Source: a virus
IMG/VR virus record: IMGVR_UViG_3300037882_002110
Coordinates: 1-54,623 of that record
Length of the DNA: 54,623 nucleotides
Reading direction: 5' to 3' (one strand)
A model generated the notes under the pieces. It saw only the letters and a list, made by a program, of their open reading frames with translations. It was not told the origin of the DNA and searched no databases. The first letter of the stretch is position 1. Every line of letters begins with the position of its first letter. Position numbers and translations under genes: made by a program. Shown in pieces: positions 15,018 to 22,973 of this stretch.

Positions 15018-15023
15018 GATTGT

Positions 15024-16154
15024 TCACCCTCTCCAGATGAAGGAGTTGTGGTCCGCGCCGGTCCCGAGCATGACCACTTGGAGCCCCGTCACGTCTTCCA
15101 TCCTGTCCACGTAGGCCCTGACCTTCGGATGAAGCTCGCGGAATTCCTTCTCTCCTCCCCGGACGTCCGTCGACGACCAATGGATGTAGGAGGTGAAGTT
15201 CAGCACTATCTTCGTGGCCCCGCAGAGCTTAGCGGACTTCTCAAGGAGGGCCCACGAGGGGGTGAACACCCGGCGCAGTCGCTTGGTGACCGTGGTTAAT
15301 TCCTTGGACAGGAGAGCCTGAATCTCAGCTTCTGGCATTTCGGCGTCTACCCCGATCTGCTCCCAAGATGTCTCTTCCGAGTCGTCCATGAAACTGCCAG
15401 ACGAATGGACTTCGCCGGACTCGTCCTTGAAGTTTCCGACTCGAATCGGATACGACCTGCAGTTCATGTAGACGTCGCCCACCTGATGGGGCAGAATCAT
15501 CATGTCGGCTAGAGCCTGCTGAGGGGTGCAGTTCCGATAGGTGCCTTTGCGCAGTTCCGTCCCGTAGTCTAGTGACAGGGCGAATCCCTGGGCTACTTCG
15601 TGAAGGAACCCTCTGCCCTTAGCAAGCTCTGCCTGGATACCTTCGGCGAAGTCCCAAGGCTGAAGCGAAAGCTCCGGCGTCTTTTCACCCCAAAGCAGGG
15701 TGTCTCGCATCCGCATGGCCTTCATTGCGTAGGTAGCCCCGGCCCCAGACATGGTAGAAGCCACGTGAGCCACCGAGAGACCCCCACCAGGGGCTTCGAG
15801 AGCCTTATGGTGGGCCTGGGTGATAGCAGCCCTGGCATGAATGAAGAGGTCATAGCCGGGTTTGTATCCGGTGTGCTCAAACTCTTTGATGAGCGTATCG
15901 ATCTCGAAGGACGAGTTTGGCCCTATCCAGGCTTGCGGTTTGTGGCCCGTGATTTTGGGCAGAAGGCAGGGAGACGGCATGGCCTTGAAGACGAACTCGG
16001 CTTCAGGACTGCGCACCCAATGGCCTGCGTTAGGCCCGTTGCATGTGGCTACGTTCGGAATCTTGAATATATCCGCTAGTCTGGTAGATACAGCACCCTT
16101 GCCAGACGAACCGTGACTCGCGTCGTACAACAGATTATATGCTCCAAGCTTCAT
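15024..16154 (-). CDS. purZ: PurZ-type adenylosuccinate synthetase homologue (2-aminoadenine synthesis)
   Basis: 376 residues; ATG at 16154 seven bases after GGAG (a TTG lies 13 codons upstream). PurA joins IMP and aspartate using GTP. Here the GDEGKG loop reads GSSGKG at residues 15-20, so the catalytic Asp (Asp13 of E. coli PurA) is Ser, the change described for PurZ of Z-genome phages, which uses dGMP and aspartate to make the 2-amino-deoxyadenylate precursor. The NAGH motif with the conserved His is kept (residues 42-45). At the region matching the guanine-selective TKxD motif I see LNFTSY, so GTP may not be the phosphate donor. Shorter than bacterial PurA (~430), like PurZ. A replication-gene neighbourhood supports this reading. 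Confidence 0.82.
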   Translation of the reverse strand: MKLGAYNLLYDASHGSSGKGAVSTRLADIFKIPNVATCNGPNAGHWVRSPEAEFVFKAMPSPCLLPKITGHKPQAWIGPNSSFEIDTLIKEFEHTGYKPGYDLFIHARAAITQAHHKALEAPGGGLSVAHVASTMSGAGATYAMKAMRMRDTLLWGEKTPELSLQPWDFAEGIQAELAKGRGFLHEVAQGFALSLDYGTELRKGTYRNCTPQQALADMMILPHQVGDVYMNCRSYPIRVGNFKDESGEVHSSGSFMDDSEETSWEQIGVDAEMPEAEIQALLSKELTTVTKRLRRVFTPSWALLEKSAKLCGATKIVLNFTSYIHWSSTDVRGGEKEFRELHPKVRAYVDRMEDVTGLQVVMLGTGADHNSFIWRG

Positions 16155-16217
16155 CTGAAAACTCCATCCATAAACAGTTTCAGTAGTAGTCAAACGAAGA
16201 AGGAGTGGCGCTAGAGT

Positions 16218-16799
16218 TTAGGCTAGCGACGCGATCGTGAATCCTCTGTCAGTGAGATAGGCTCTGAGAGACACCAGCAGCTTCCTTGACGCCATGGCGT
16301 TGAATCCCAGGATGGACACGAGAGTCGTGAATGGGACGTCTTCATATTGATTGTACGATGGACAAGCCAGCGACTTTTCTCTAAAAGCTCGCAGGGTGCG
16401 ATCAGACGGAGCAATCAGCTCCTCCACAAGAATCGCGGCCCTTGGGGTTTTACGGGTCTTCGCCCACTCCCTCATGGCCTCGCAAAGCTCTCGATGGCAC
16501 ACCGCCTGGAATCCAGTCACCAAGGTGCTGAGAGGAGACTCAAACTGGTCCGAGAACTCTTCTGTGTCTCTCGTGTCCAGTCTCGCATCGAGGAATCGCC
16601 CCAAGTCCACGAACCTGTTCTTGAGGACAGTCATCACCATCCCCTTCTTGTCGGACTCGGACAAATGGTCAAGCTTCGGCAAGAGCTGCACCAGCTTGAG
16701 GCAGAGTTCCTGCTCCACATCCTCAACCGTCATGAGCCTGGACTTCTTGCATTTCTTGGCGTAGAATTTGACCATCTTCAAATAGGGCGACAGATCCAC
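16218..16799 (-). CDS. RNA polymerase sigma-factor-like protein
   Basis: 193 residues from a GTG at 16799, eight bases after AAGGAG; the frame continues six codons upstream without a site. Residues 10-70 resemble sigma region 2 (YAKKCKKSRLMTVEDVEQELCLKLVQLL...MVMTVLKNRFVDLGR), with DVEQE in the place of the usual DLxQE and NRFVDLGR like the -10-binding helix. The C-terminal part (FTTLVSILGFNAMASRKLLVSLRAYL) may be a region 4-like helix-turn-helix. Probably a phage sigma factor or antagonist; it lies between polymerase and PurZ. Confidence 0.65.
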   Translation of the reverse strand: MDLSPYLKMVKFYAKKCKKSRLMTVEDVEQELCLKLVQLLPKLDHLSESDKKGMVMTVLKNRFVDLGRFLDARLDTRDTEEFSDQFESPLSTLVTGFQAVCHRELCEAMREWAKTRKTPRAAILVEELIAPSDRTLRAFREKSLACPSYNQYEDVPFTTLVSILGFNAMASRKLLVSLRAYLTDRGFTIASLA

Positions 16800-16829
16800 A
16801 GGGCAGGCTCCTTCCACAGGGTGCAGGCG

Positions 16830-19706
16830 TCAGATGGTCGGGGACTCCTTCTTGCAGACGGTGATTCGAACTGTCTGCTCCACCGTGTCGGTGTAGAAGA
16901 TGTCGTCTCCGAATGAAGCGGGGTCGATGGGCTTTTCGTCGATGATATTGGTGTGTACCACGTAGGCCATACCCATGTCAAGTACCATATCCCCGATATC
17001 GCGACGAAGCCCGTGACAAACAAAAACGAGAGAGTCCTCGGACACGGATTCTATCTCACTTTTAACGGCACCACCCCAAGAGCGTCCGATTTCAAAGTCG
17101 ATTCGTGTGGGGCAGATCATCCAGGGATGCGCGGTCTGGATGTTGTCCTCGCCGTGGAATTTCAAGATTCGCACCAGTTCGAAGATCTCGCCCGGATAAA
17201 CGTCAAGCTCCAAGGAGTCGTGCACCGTGGCCAGGAATCGCGTTCTCATGCCACGGTCGACCAGCTCTTTGCCTACTTTCTTGACCATGTCGAACACGAT
17301 GTCAGAGCCTGCGCTCTGGATGGGGTAGTTGACCGCTAAGCGCTTAGCTTCCGCGATCTCCCATTCTTTCTTCGAGAACGCTTGCGGGACCGGAATGACT
17401 CTGCCAAACATCGTCTGCACGGTGCCCGTTTTGAGTGTGAATTTCTCGACGGACTTTTTCCACGCGGCCAGATGTCCGGCCCCAGAATAGAAGTTCCGCA
17501 TGATGGAACCCGCTTCTTCCTTGGAGCACCCGATTTCGTCTGCTAGCCCTTCCTCGCCTTTGCCGTACAGGATGGCGAAGTTCACCCGTTTGCCAATAGA
17601 GCGCTGGACCGAGGTGACTTCTTCAGTCTTGCATTTGTAAATGACAGCAGCCGTGGCCGTGTGCGCGTCCACGCCTTGCTTGAACGGCTCGATGAAACTT
17701 GGTTCCTGGGCGACAGCGGCCACAACCCGAAGTTCGAGCTGGCTAAAGTCCACGGCCACGATGATTCCGCCGTCCTCCCTCCACCGAGACGAGATGAGCC
17801 TCTTGAGGTCGCACCTGTTGGGCATTGAGTGGAACGCGCTGGCGAGCCTTCCAGTCACAGTCCCGTTCAGTCTGAACTCAGGCTTGTAGAGTCCGTTGTG
17901 GGCCGAGTTCGGCATCGAATAGACGTAGTCCTTAAGCAGCTTCGATATGCGCTTGAACTCGGAAACTTTCTTCACGAAGAGCTTGGCCTCGCGCCATTTC
18001 GCAGCCTTGACCGGGTCCTTCTCTTCTAACGTTTCCAGATGGGTGTCGACGAGAACTTTGCTTAGAAAGAACCCTCTGGCGTCCTTGTTGAGGGACGGCA
18101 TTTTCTTCTCAGTCATGAAGTCTTCCATGGCTGGCAAAGCGTAAAACCTCTTGTCGTAGGCGATTTCGGAAACCTTAGCCGCGTTGTTCAAGTTGAAAGC
18201 GTTCTCCCGGAGCTGTTCCATGGAGACTGGTTTCTTCTTTTTGAGATTCGCCTCGATGAGAGGCGCGAGATAGGGAGCCGTATAGGCGTCGACGATGGGC
18301 AGAGCGTCGAGTTCGGCACGCTTGCGAACCAGATATTCGGTGTAAGAAGTCTCCAGGAACTTCCACGCCTCCATATCCATATACATCCCAGAAGTTTCGC
18401 AATCAGCGAACATAGGGATAGCCTCGGTCACAAACGCGGCCATCCTCTTTTGACCTTCAGGTATGACATGCTCGAAATGCTTAAACAGCAAGCGGTTGAA
18501 ATAGGAGTCGAGAGCCGCATACTCCCCTAGGACCGATGTAGGGATATTGGAGTAAGTCCGTTCTTTGATAAGCTTGAATTTCTTGAGGTACTCTTGGACC
18601 TGAAGTTCCCAGTCGTCTTTGACGTCGAAATACCTGCGGCAGAGACCCTTGAGAGAATTGTCGATTCCAAAGCCCATCGAGTTGAACTGAACCGACGAGT
18701 TGAAGGTATCGTTCAGAATCCTGATCTTGGATGCCTTCGCGACATTGTGATACAGAATCCAACGGATATCGAACAGAAGGTTGTGACCAACGATAGGGAT
18801 AGTCTCGATGACCTCCCCTATCTTGGACAGCAGCTTGGCCCGTTCCGACTCAGACACGTTGAACGGGGTCTCTGGGCACTTGAAGGATAGGTCCTTGTGG
18901 TGAACCACATTAGTGACCTCTAGAGGGATGGCGATGCCTCTGGAATCCGCGTCGTGGGCAAACGATGCCATGATGATTCGGCCATCCCAAGGGGTCAGGG
19001 CCGAAGTTTCAAGGTCAAAAATGACGTAGGAAATCTCGCCAGCCTTGTAGAGCCTCAAGGCTTCGTCCATGTAGGCCATGGAGTCGTCGGGATTCAAGGT
19101 GGCGAACCGTTCATTAGACTCTAGATTGTTGTGGTTCTTGCCATCCACCTGCAGGTGCTCTCCACCCCCTCTAAACACTCTGTCGATGTAGGTCTTGAGT
19201 TCGGAGGTCATCGCCGGAGATTTTTCGGCGTGTCGTGGGTCCAGGTTCACCGTGAGGTCGAATTTCACACCCCCAGCCGTAGCCGGTCTGGTGGAACCCC
19301 TGTCCTTGGTTATCTTGAATTCCTTATCCTTGAGCAGGGATTTGGCCACCAGCGCTCCAAAGCCCATGACCCGGGGTTTGGATTCGAACGACTGCAGTTC
19401 CATGCCCAGATAGTTCGAACATTGGGATATCTGTTTATCCGAAGGTTCGGCGAAGGACTCCCGGGAGATGGAATTCTCATACTTCGGACATTTGACCAAA
19501 TAGGTCAAATACCAGGAGTCATCATCCGGTAGCATGGCTCGAATCGACGTGGCCACGGGGCCCTCAAACGCCTTCCCGAAATCGTCTTTCTTTTCTGGAA
19601 ACGGAAGGATGAGAACCACATCTGGATTCGTGGAGTTCCCCATCCCAGCGGTTCTTGGGGTCTGGCATTGAGAAAAGAGACCACACTCTCTGCAAATCTT
19701 ATTCAT
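16830..19706 (-). CDS. family A DNA polymerase with N-terminal UDG4-like domain
   Basis: 958 residues; ATG at 19706 seven bases after GGAG. N-terminal ~150 residues resemble family 4 uracil-DNA glycosylase: Cys pairs CREC at 5-8, VKCP near 72 and QCSNYL near 95 match the iron-sulfur ligands, and LPFPEKKDDFGKAFEGP matches GEAPGxxEDxxGxPFVG, but the catalytic Glu is not kept. Next a 3'-5' exonuclease with FDLE (about 230), HNLLFD (308) and YAALD (396), then the polymerase with VDFSQLELR (652), RSIGKRVNFAILYG (702) and HDSLE (829). A C-terminal tail of ~75 residues follows. The proofreading family A type next to purZ matches DpoZ of Z-genome phages; phage SPO1 polymerase also has a UDG-like N terminus. 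Confidence 0.92.
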   Translation of the reverse strand: MNKICRECGLFSQCQTPRTAGMGNSTNPDVVLILPFPEKKDDFGKAFEGPVATSIRAMLPDDDSWYLTYLVKCPKYENSISRESFAEPSDKQISQCSNYLGMELQSFESKPRVMGFGALVAKSLLKDKEFKITKDRGSTRPATAGGVKFDLTVNLDPRHAEKSPAMTSELKTYIDRVFRGGGEHLQVDGKNHNNLESNERFATLNPDDSMAYMDEALRLYKAGEISYVIFDLETSALTPWDGRIIMASFAHDADSRGIAIPLEVTNVVHHKDLSFKCPETPFNVSESERAKLLSKIGEVIETIPIVGHNLLFDIRWILYHNVAKASKIRILNDTFNSSVQFNSMGFGIDNSLKGLCRRYFDVKDDWELQVQEYLKKFKLIKERTYSNIPTSVLGEYAALDSYFNRLLFKHFEHVIPEGQKRMAAFVTEAIPMFADCETSGMYMDMEAWKFLETSYTEYLVRKRAELDALPIVDAYTAPYLAPLIEANLKKKKPVSMEQLRENAFNLNNAAKVSEIAYDKRFYALPAMEDFMTEKKMPSLNKDARGFFLSKVLVDTHLETLEEKDPVKAAKWREAKLFVKKVSEFKRISKLLKDYVYSMPNSAHNGLYKPEFRLNGTVTGRLASAFHSMPNRCDLKRLISSRWREDGGIIVAVDFSQLELRVVAAVAQEPSFIEPFKQGVDAHTATAAVIYKCKTEEVTSVQRSIGKRVNFAILYGKGEEGLADEIGCSKEEAGSIMRNFYSGAGHLAAWKKSVEKFTLKTGTVQTMFGRVIPVPQAFSKKEWEIAEAKRLAVNYPIQSAGSDIVFDMVKKVGKELVDRGMRTRFLATVHDSLELDVYPGEIFELVRILKFHGEDNIQTAHPWMICPTRIDFEIGRSWGGAVKSEIESVSEDSLVFVCHGLRRDIGDMVLDMGMAYVVHTNIIDEKPIDPASFGDDIFYTDTVEQTVRITVCKKESPTI

Positions 19707-21021
19707 ATCCAGACTCCAATTCCACAAACGAACATATGCTCATATCTCTTTTAGCTCGAATTTTGGTTTTGCCCTTTCCGCGTCTGACCATATCAACGAA
19801 CAAGATGCCGTTGTCAGATTCGTCGGTGAAGTTCAGGGTAGTGATGGAATACAGCAGGTGGGCCTTTTTTGCCGAGTGGGCCAGATTGTCAGCCTTCAGA
19901 AGCTTGTCCTGGTTGGCGTTATCCCAGGAGTCTCGTTGGGGCTGGGCGAAGGTGACGATTGGACACTTCAGAGAGTCTGCCAGCGAGATGAGGTCCATGT
20001 AGATCTTGCCAGAGTTCTCATACATAGACTCGTCTTTGCCCCCAGACGGAATCAAAAGGTCGTCGTAATCTATGAGAACGATGTCTGGCTTCTGACCAGT
20101 CTTGGTCATGACCTTCGTTATCCAAGCCCGGATGGTCGTCGTGTTGATAGTGTTCGGCGACCAGTAGTTCATGTAAAGGTTGGGCTTGACCTTGTTGTAC
20201 TTGTTCATCCGCTGGGCATACTGCGGGTTGTTCTCCGAGATGATATCGTCGATGGTCATCTCGGTCATGTTCATCGCATACTTCATCGCCAAGTCAATAA
20301 GCTTGATTTCGAGCGAGATATGGAAGACGACCTTACCGGCTTTCAGGTTGGCTGCACCGATGCAAACCCCTAGACTCGTTTTGCCGCTCTTGGGAGGAGC
20401 GCAACACACGTGAAGTTCCCCAGCCCCGAAGCCCCCCATCAGGCAGTCATCCCAAGACGGGAACCCTGTGGTGCAAAGCTTCGACCGGTCGTAGGCCAGT
20501 CTGTAAATTTCTGGCAAAGAAGCGAGGTCCTTGAATTCCATCCCGACTCGGTTACCGACCCCGACCGCTACCGCATCGTCGATGAGTTTGATGCATCTCT
20601 CGTAAGGCTGGTTCTGTTCGAACACCTCGACGGACTTGTAGAGAGCGATCTTCAGGGCCTGCCTGCGAACGAACGAAATCATGGACTCAATGACGGAGCG
20701 GTCGGACCCAACGTCCACCTTGGCTATCACCCTGGCTTCGGTCGCGAGTTCCTTGGCCATGGCGGAGTTCACATCGCGCCCGTGCATGATGTATTCTTCG
20801 ACCTTGACCGACAGGAGGTCCGAATCTATTGGTGTCTCGTAGGTGTAGACGTGGTTTTTGATTAGCTCCAGCAGGATTCTGCAAGGGGACGTTTCGAAGT
20901 ATTCTGGCTTGAGTTCCGACCCATATTGGTGTGCAAAGGTCACATCAGACATCAGAAGCCTGAGGACCCGTCGCTGGAACTCAAGCGAATACATAGACTC
21001 GACAAGGTCTTCACTATCCAC
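19699..21021 (-). CDS. DnaB-like replicative helicase
   Basis: 440 residues; GTG start nine bases after AAGGAG. N-terminal helical domain as in DnaB, then a RecA-fold ATPase with Walker A PPKSGKTS (about 210), Walker B DIVLIDYDDLL (about 320) and VTFAQPQRDS as motif H3-like segment. Should unwind DNA at the fork as a hexamer with the primase encoded upstream. Overlaps the polymerase gene by eight bases, so the two are co-translated. Confidence 0.88.
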   Translation of the reverse strand: MDSEDLVESMYSLEFQRRVLRLLMSDVTFAHQYGSELKPEYFETSPCRILLELIKNHVYTYETPIDSDLLSVKVEEYIMHGRDVNSAMAKELATEARVIAKVDVGSDRSVIESMISFVRRQALKIALYKSVEVFEQNQPYERCIKLIDDAVAVGVGNRVGMEFKDLASLPEIYRLAYDRSKLCTTGFPSWDDCLMGGFGAGELHVCCAPPKSGKTSLGVCIGAANLKAGKVVFHISLEIKLIDLAMKYAMNMTEMTIDDIISENNPQYAQRMNKYNKVKPNLYMNYWSPNTINTTTIRAWITKVMTKTGQKPDIVLIDYDDLLIPSGGKDESMYENSGKIYMDLISLADSLKCPIVTFAQPQRDSWDNANQDKLLKADNLAHSAKKAHLLYSITTLNFTDESDNGILFVDMVRRGKGKTKIRAKRDMSICSFVELESGYE

Positions 21022-21100
21022 GTGCCGCGACTCCTTGGAACAGAGCCAGGGTCAAAAGAAGACGGAGTTTAAAGAGTTCAGCTTCCCTGGGGGTCAGCAT
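21014..21100 (-). CDS. 28-residue protein between primase and helicase
   Basis: ATG at 21100 has a perfect ribosome site, AAAGGAG with six bases. The product is one helix (TPREAELFKLRLLLTLALFQG), amphipathic to hydrophobic. Its stop overlaps the helicase start and its 3' half contains the helicase ribosome site, so it may act as a translational coupler or as a helicase partner. Confidence 0.5.
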   Translation of the reverse strand: MLTPREAELFKLRLLLTLALFQGVAARG

Positions 21101-21137
21101 TTTAGGCTCCTTTGAGGGTGGTCCACAGAGAAAACGT

Positions 21138-22034
21138 TTACATGTGGACACGACGAGCTGTTCGGACAAGAGACTTGAACTCTCTGGTTGAAAGCTCATC
21201 TGGGTCTTTGCCGAGCGGCAGGATGACCGAGTTCACTTTGAACCCGGCCTGCAGAAATCTTCGATGCATTCGATTCCGAGTCTGGACAGTCACGTCCTCG
21301 GTCCCGTCGAGACAAACATAAACTTCATCCGACCTCGACCGTAGCTTGGATATCTGTATGTCGGTCAAGTTCTTTCCCAAGAGGCAGACGGCGGGAATCC
21401 CTGTGGACCTATGGACCGCGATCGCGGATATGATACCCTCGCAAAGAATGAAAGGGTCGGAAGTCACAGAATCCAGACCATAGATCACACCCGATTTGTC
21501 TCCGACCGAGTTCAGATACTTAATATTGGCATCAATATAGCTACGACCAACGACGTAGGTGACTTCTCCGTCTTCCACGAATGGGAACAGAACGCGCCCT
21601 GACCACCTGGAGACCTTCGTCTCGCCCTCGAAATAGGTCACCCCTGTTCGGAGACCATACTTTTCTATCTCAGCGTCGGTGAACCTACGCTTCTTGGTCA
21701 TGAAGTCATAGGCTATTGGTGTCTTCTCTTTGGTCAGAGGCAGAGAAATCAGGTCTAAATCGAATTTGACCGTAGGGAATTTTGGTCCTAGGAGTCTGGC
21801 TTTCAGGGTGGACAGGTTCTCGGAAACCGCATTGCTGTCCTGAGCAGCCAGCCCGAGTTCCCTGATGGCACCCCTAGATTCGCATCTGTAGCAGAAGAAA
21901 AGGCCCTTCCGGACATTCACTGTCAGGTTCTTGTGGGTGACCCGATGCCCCAGAGACTCGCAAAATGGACAGTATGACCTGACCTCCCCCTTGGGAGATA
22001 TTTCGCCTAAGCTAGCTAGGTCAAATGGTGCCAT
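21138..22034 (-). CDS. Toprim DNA primase with zinc finger
   Basis: 298 residues from ATG 22034 (a TTG 11 codons upstream is possible). The zinc-binding domain reads CPFCESLGHR..KNLTVNVRKGLFFCYRCESRGAI, with four Cys. The Toprim core shows LCEGIISAIA (Glu), VYVCLDGTED (DxT in place of DxD) and LPLGKDPDEL. Makes RNA primers for the lagging strand with the DnaB-like helicase. Starts inside the 3' end of the deaminase-like gene. Confidence 0.87.
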   Translation of the reverse strand: MAPFDLASLGEISPKGEVRSYCPFCESLGHRVTHKNLTVNVRKGLFFCYRCESRGAIRELGLAAQDSNAVSENLSTLKARLLGPKFPTVKFDLDLISLPLTKEKTPIAYDFMTKKRRFTDAEIEKYGLRTGVTYFEGETKVSRWSGRVLFPFVEDGEVTYVVGRSYIDANIKYLNSVGDKSGVIYGLDSVTSDPFILCEGIISAIAVHRSTGIPAVCLLGKNLTDIQISKLRSRSDEVYVCLDGTEDVTVQTRNRMHRRFLQAGFKVNSVILPLGKDPDELSTREFKSLVRTARRVHM

Positions 22035-22968
22035 CGTTTGGTCCGAACTCTCTTTCAAGGTATTCAAGCGGATGAAGCAGGAACTCGCGTTCTCTGATGA
22101 GAGAAGTCTCTAAAGAAGCGAACGCGTCGGTGCAAATAGTAAAACTAAGTCCAGACTGCTGGAACCCGGTCACTATCCGCTTCATATCGGCCACCGAGCG
22201 GACAGCGCCCGAAGCTAGGTTCGACGACGGACACACCTCGAACATAATCTCACGGCTTTTAGCAGCTTCCACGAGGTCAGGGGACTTTAGTATCCAAATC
22301 CCATGCCCGATACGCCTCACGTTAAGCTCATGGATGACATAGTCAAGCTCGGACTCGGTGGCATCCGTTAAGACTTCACCCGCGTGACAGGTAGTTTCTA
22401 AACCTTTGTCCGACGCTTGATGAAAAAGCGCCCTGAAATTCTCGTAGGGCTGGACACCGTAAGGCCCAGCAAGATCTATGGCCCTCACTCCGTCCGAGGA
22501 TTTGTATTTGATGGCTTTAGCCAAGATGGCTTCATTCTCGTTCTGGGTGCAGTCGGTACCCATGCAAAAGGCCAAACTACCGGATATACCGTAAGTCCAA
22601 CAAGCTCTCCTCATCCCGGACAGAGCAGACTGGATAATGGCGTCGAGGTCGATTTGTCCCTTAAGGGACCTCTTGACCGGATTGAAGCGAACTTCGAGAA
22701 CGTCGACTCCAGACAGAGCGGCATGTTTGAAGGCGTTAAACGACGACAGCTCCACACCCATAGGGGAGGACTGCAGACGGTCTATCTCATGGAGGAGTGA
22801 CAGATATACTTCCAGAGATTCCCTTTTGCCCATCTGCATTGTCCGGGCGAATTCTTTGTAGGTCCGAACTGAAAGCTTGACCCCAGATTCAACGACAATC
22901 TCCCAAAGAGCGTCAGAAGAGACAGAGCCTGAGAGGTGCGCGTGAGTATCTATATTCAAAGCGGACAT
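22021..22968 (-). CDS. adenosine/AMP-deaminase-like protein
   Basis: 315 residues, usual ADA length. Metal and catalytic motifs appear in order: DTHAHLSG (HxH), IDLAGPYG, TCHAGE (His and catalytic Glu), RIGHG (His) and FEVCPSSNL. The last motif, normally STDDP, reads CTDAFAS: the metal-binding Asp stays but the following Asp, which in ADA contacts the purine, is Ala. It should be a zinc deaminase of an adenine (deoxy)nucleoside or nucleotide with altered substrate binding. Its place among replication genes of a likely Z-genome phage suggests it removes adenine deoxynucleotides or their precursors; that is inference. Confidence 0.82.
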   Translation of the reverse strand: MSALNIDTHAHLSGSVSSDALWEIVVESGVKLSVRTYKEFARTMQMGKRESLEVYLSLLHEIDRLQSSPMGVELSSFNAFKHAALSGVDVLEVRFNPVKRSLKGQIDLDAIIQSALSGMRRACWTYGISGSLAFCMGTDCTQNENEAILAKAIKYKSSDGVRAIDLAGPYGVQPYENFRALFHQASDKGLETTCHAGEVLTDATESELDYVIHELNVRRIGHGIWILKSPDLVEAAKSREIMFEVCPSSNLASGAVRSVADMKRIVTGFQQSGLSFTICTDAFASLETSLIREREFLLHPLEYLEREFGPNDGTI

Positions 22969-22973
22969 ATAGA

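Noticed and set aside
16187-16217. CTAAACT before purZ as a promoter copy
   Set aside because: Block 1 is close, but the sequence 15 bases on (CTTCGTTTG) does not match block 2.
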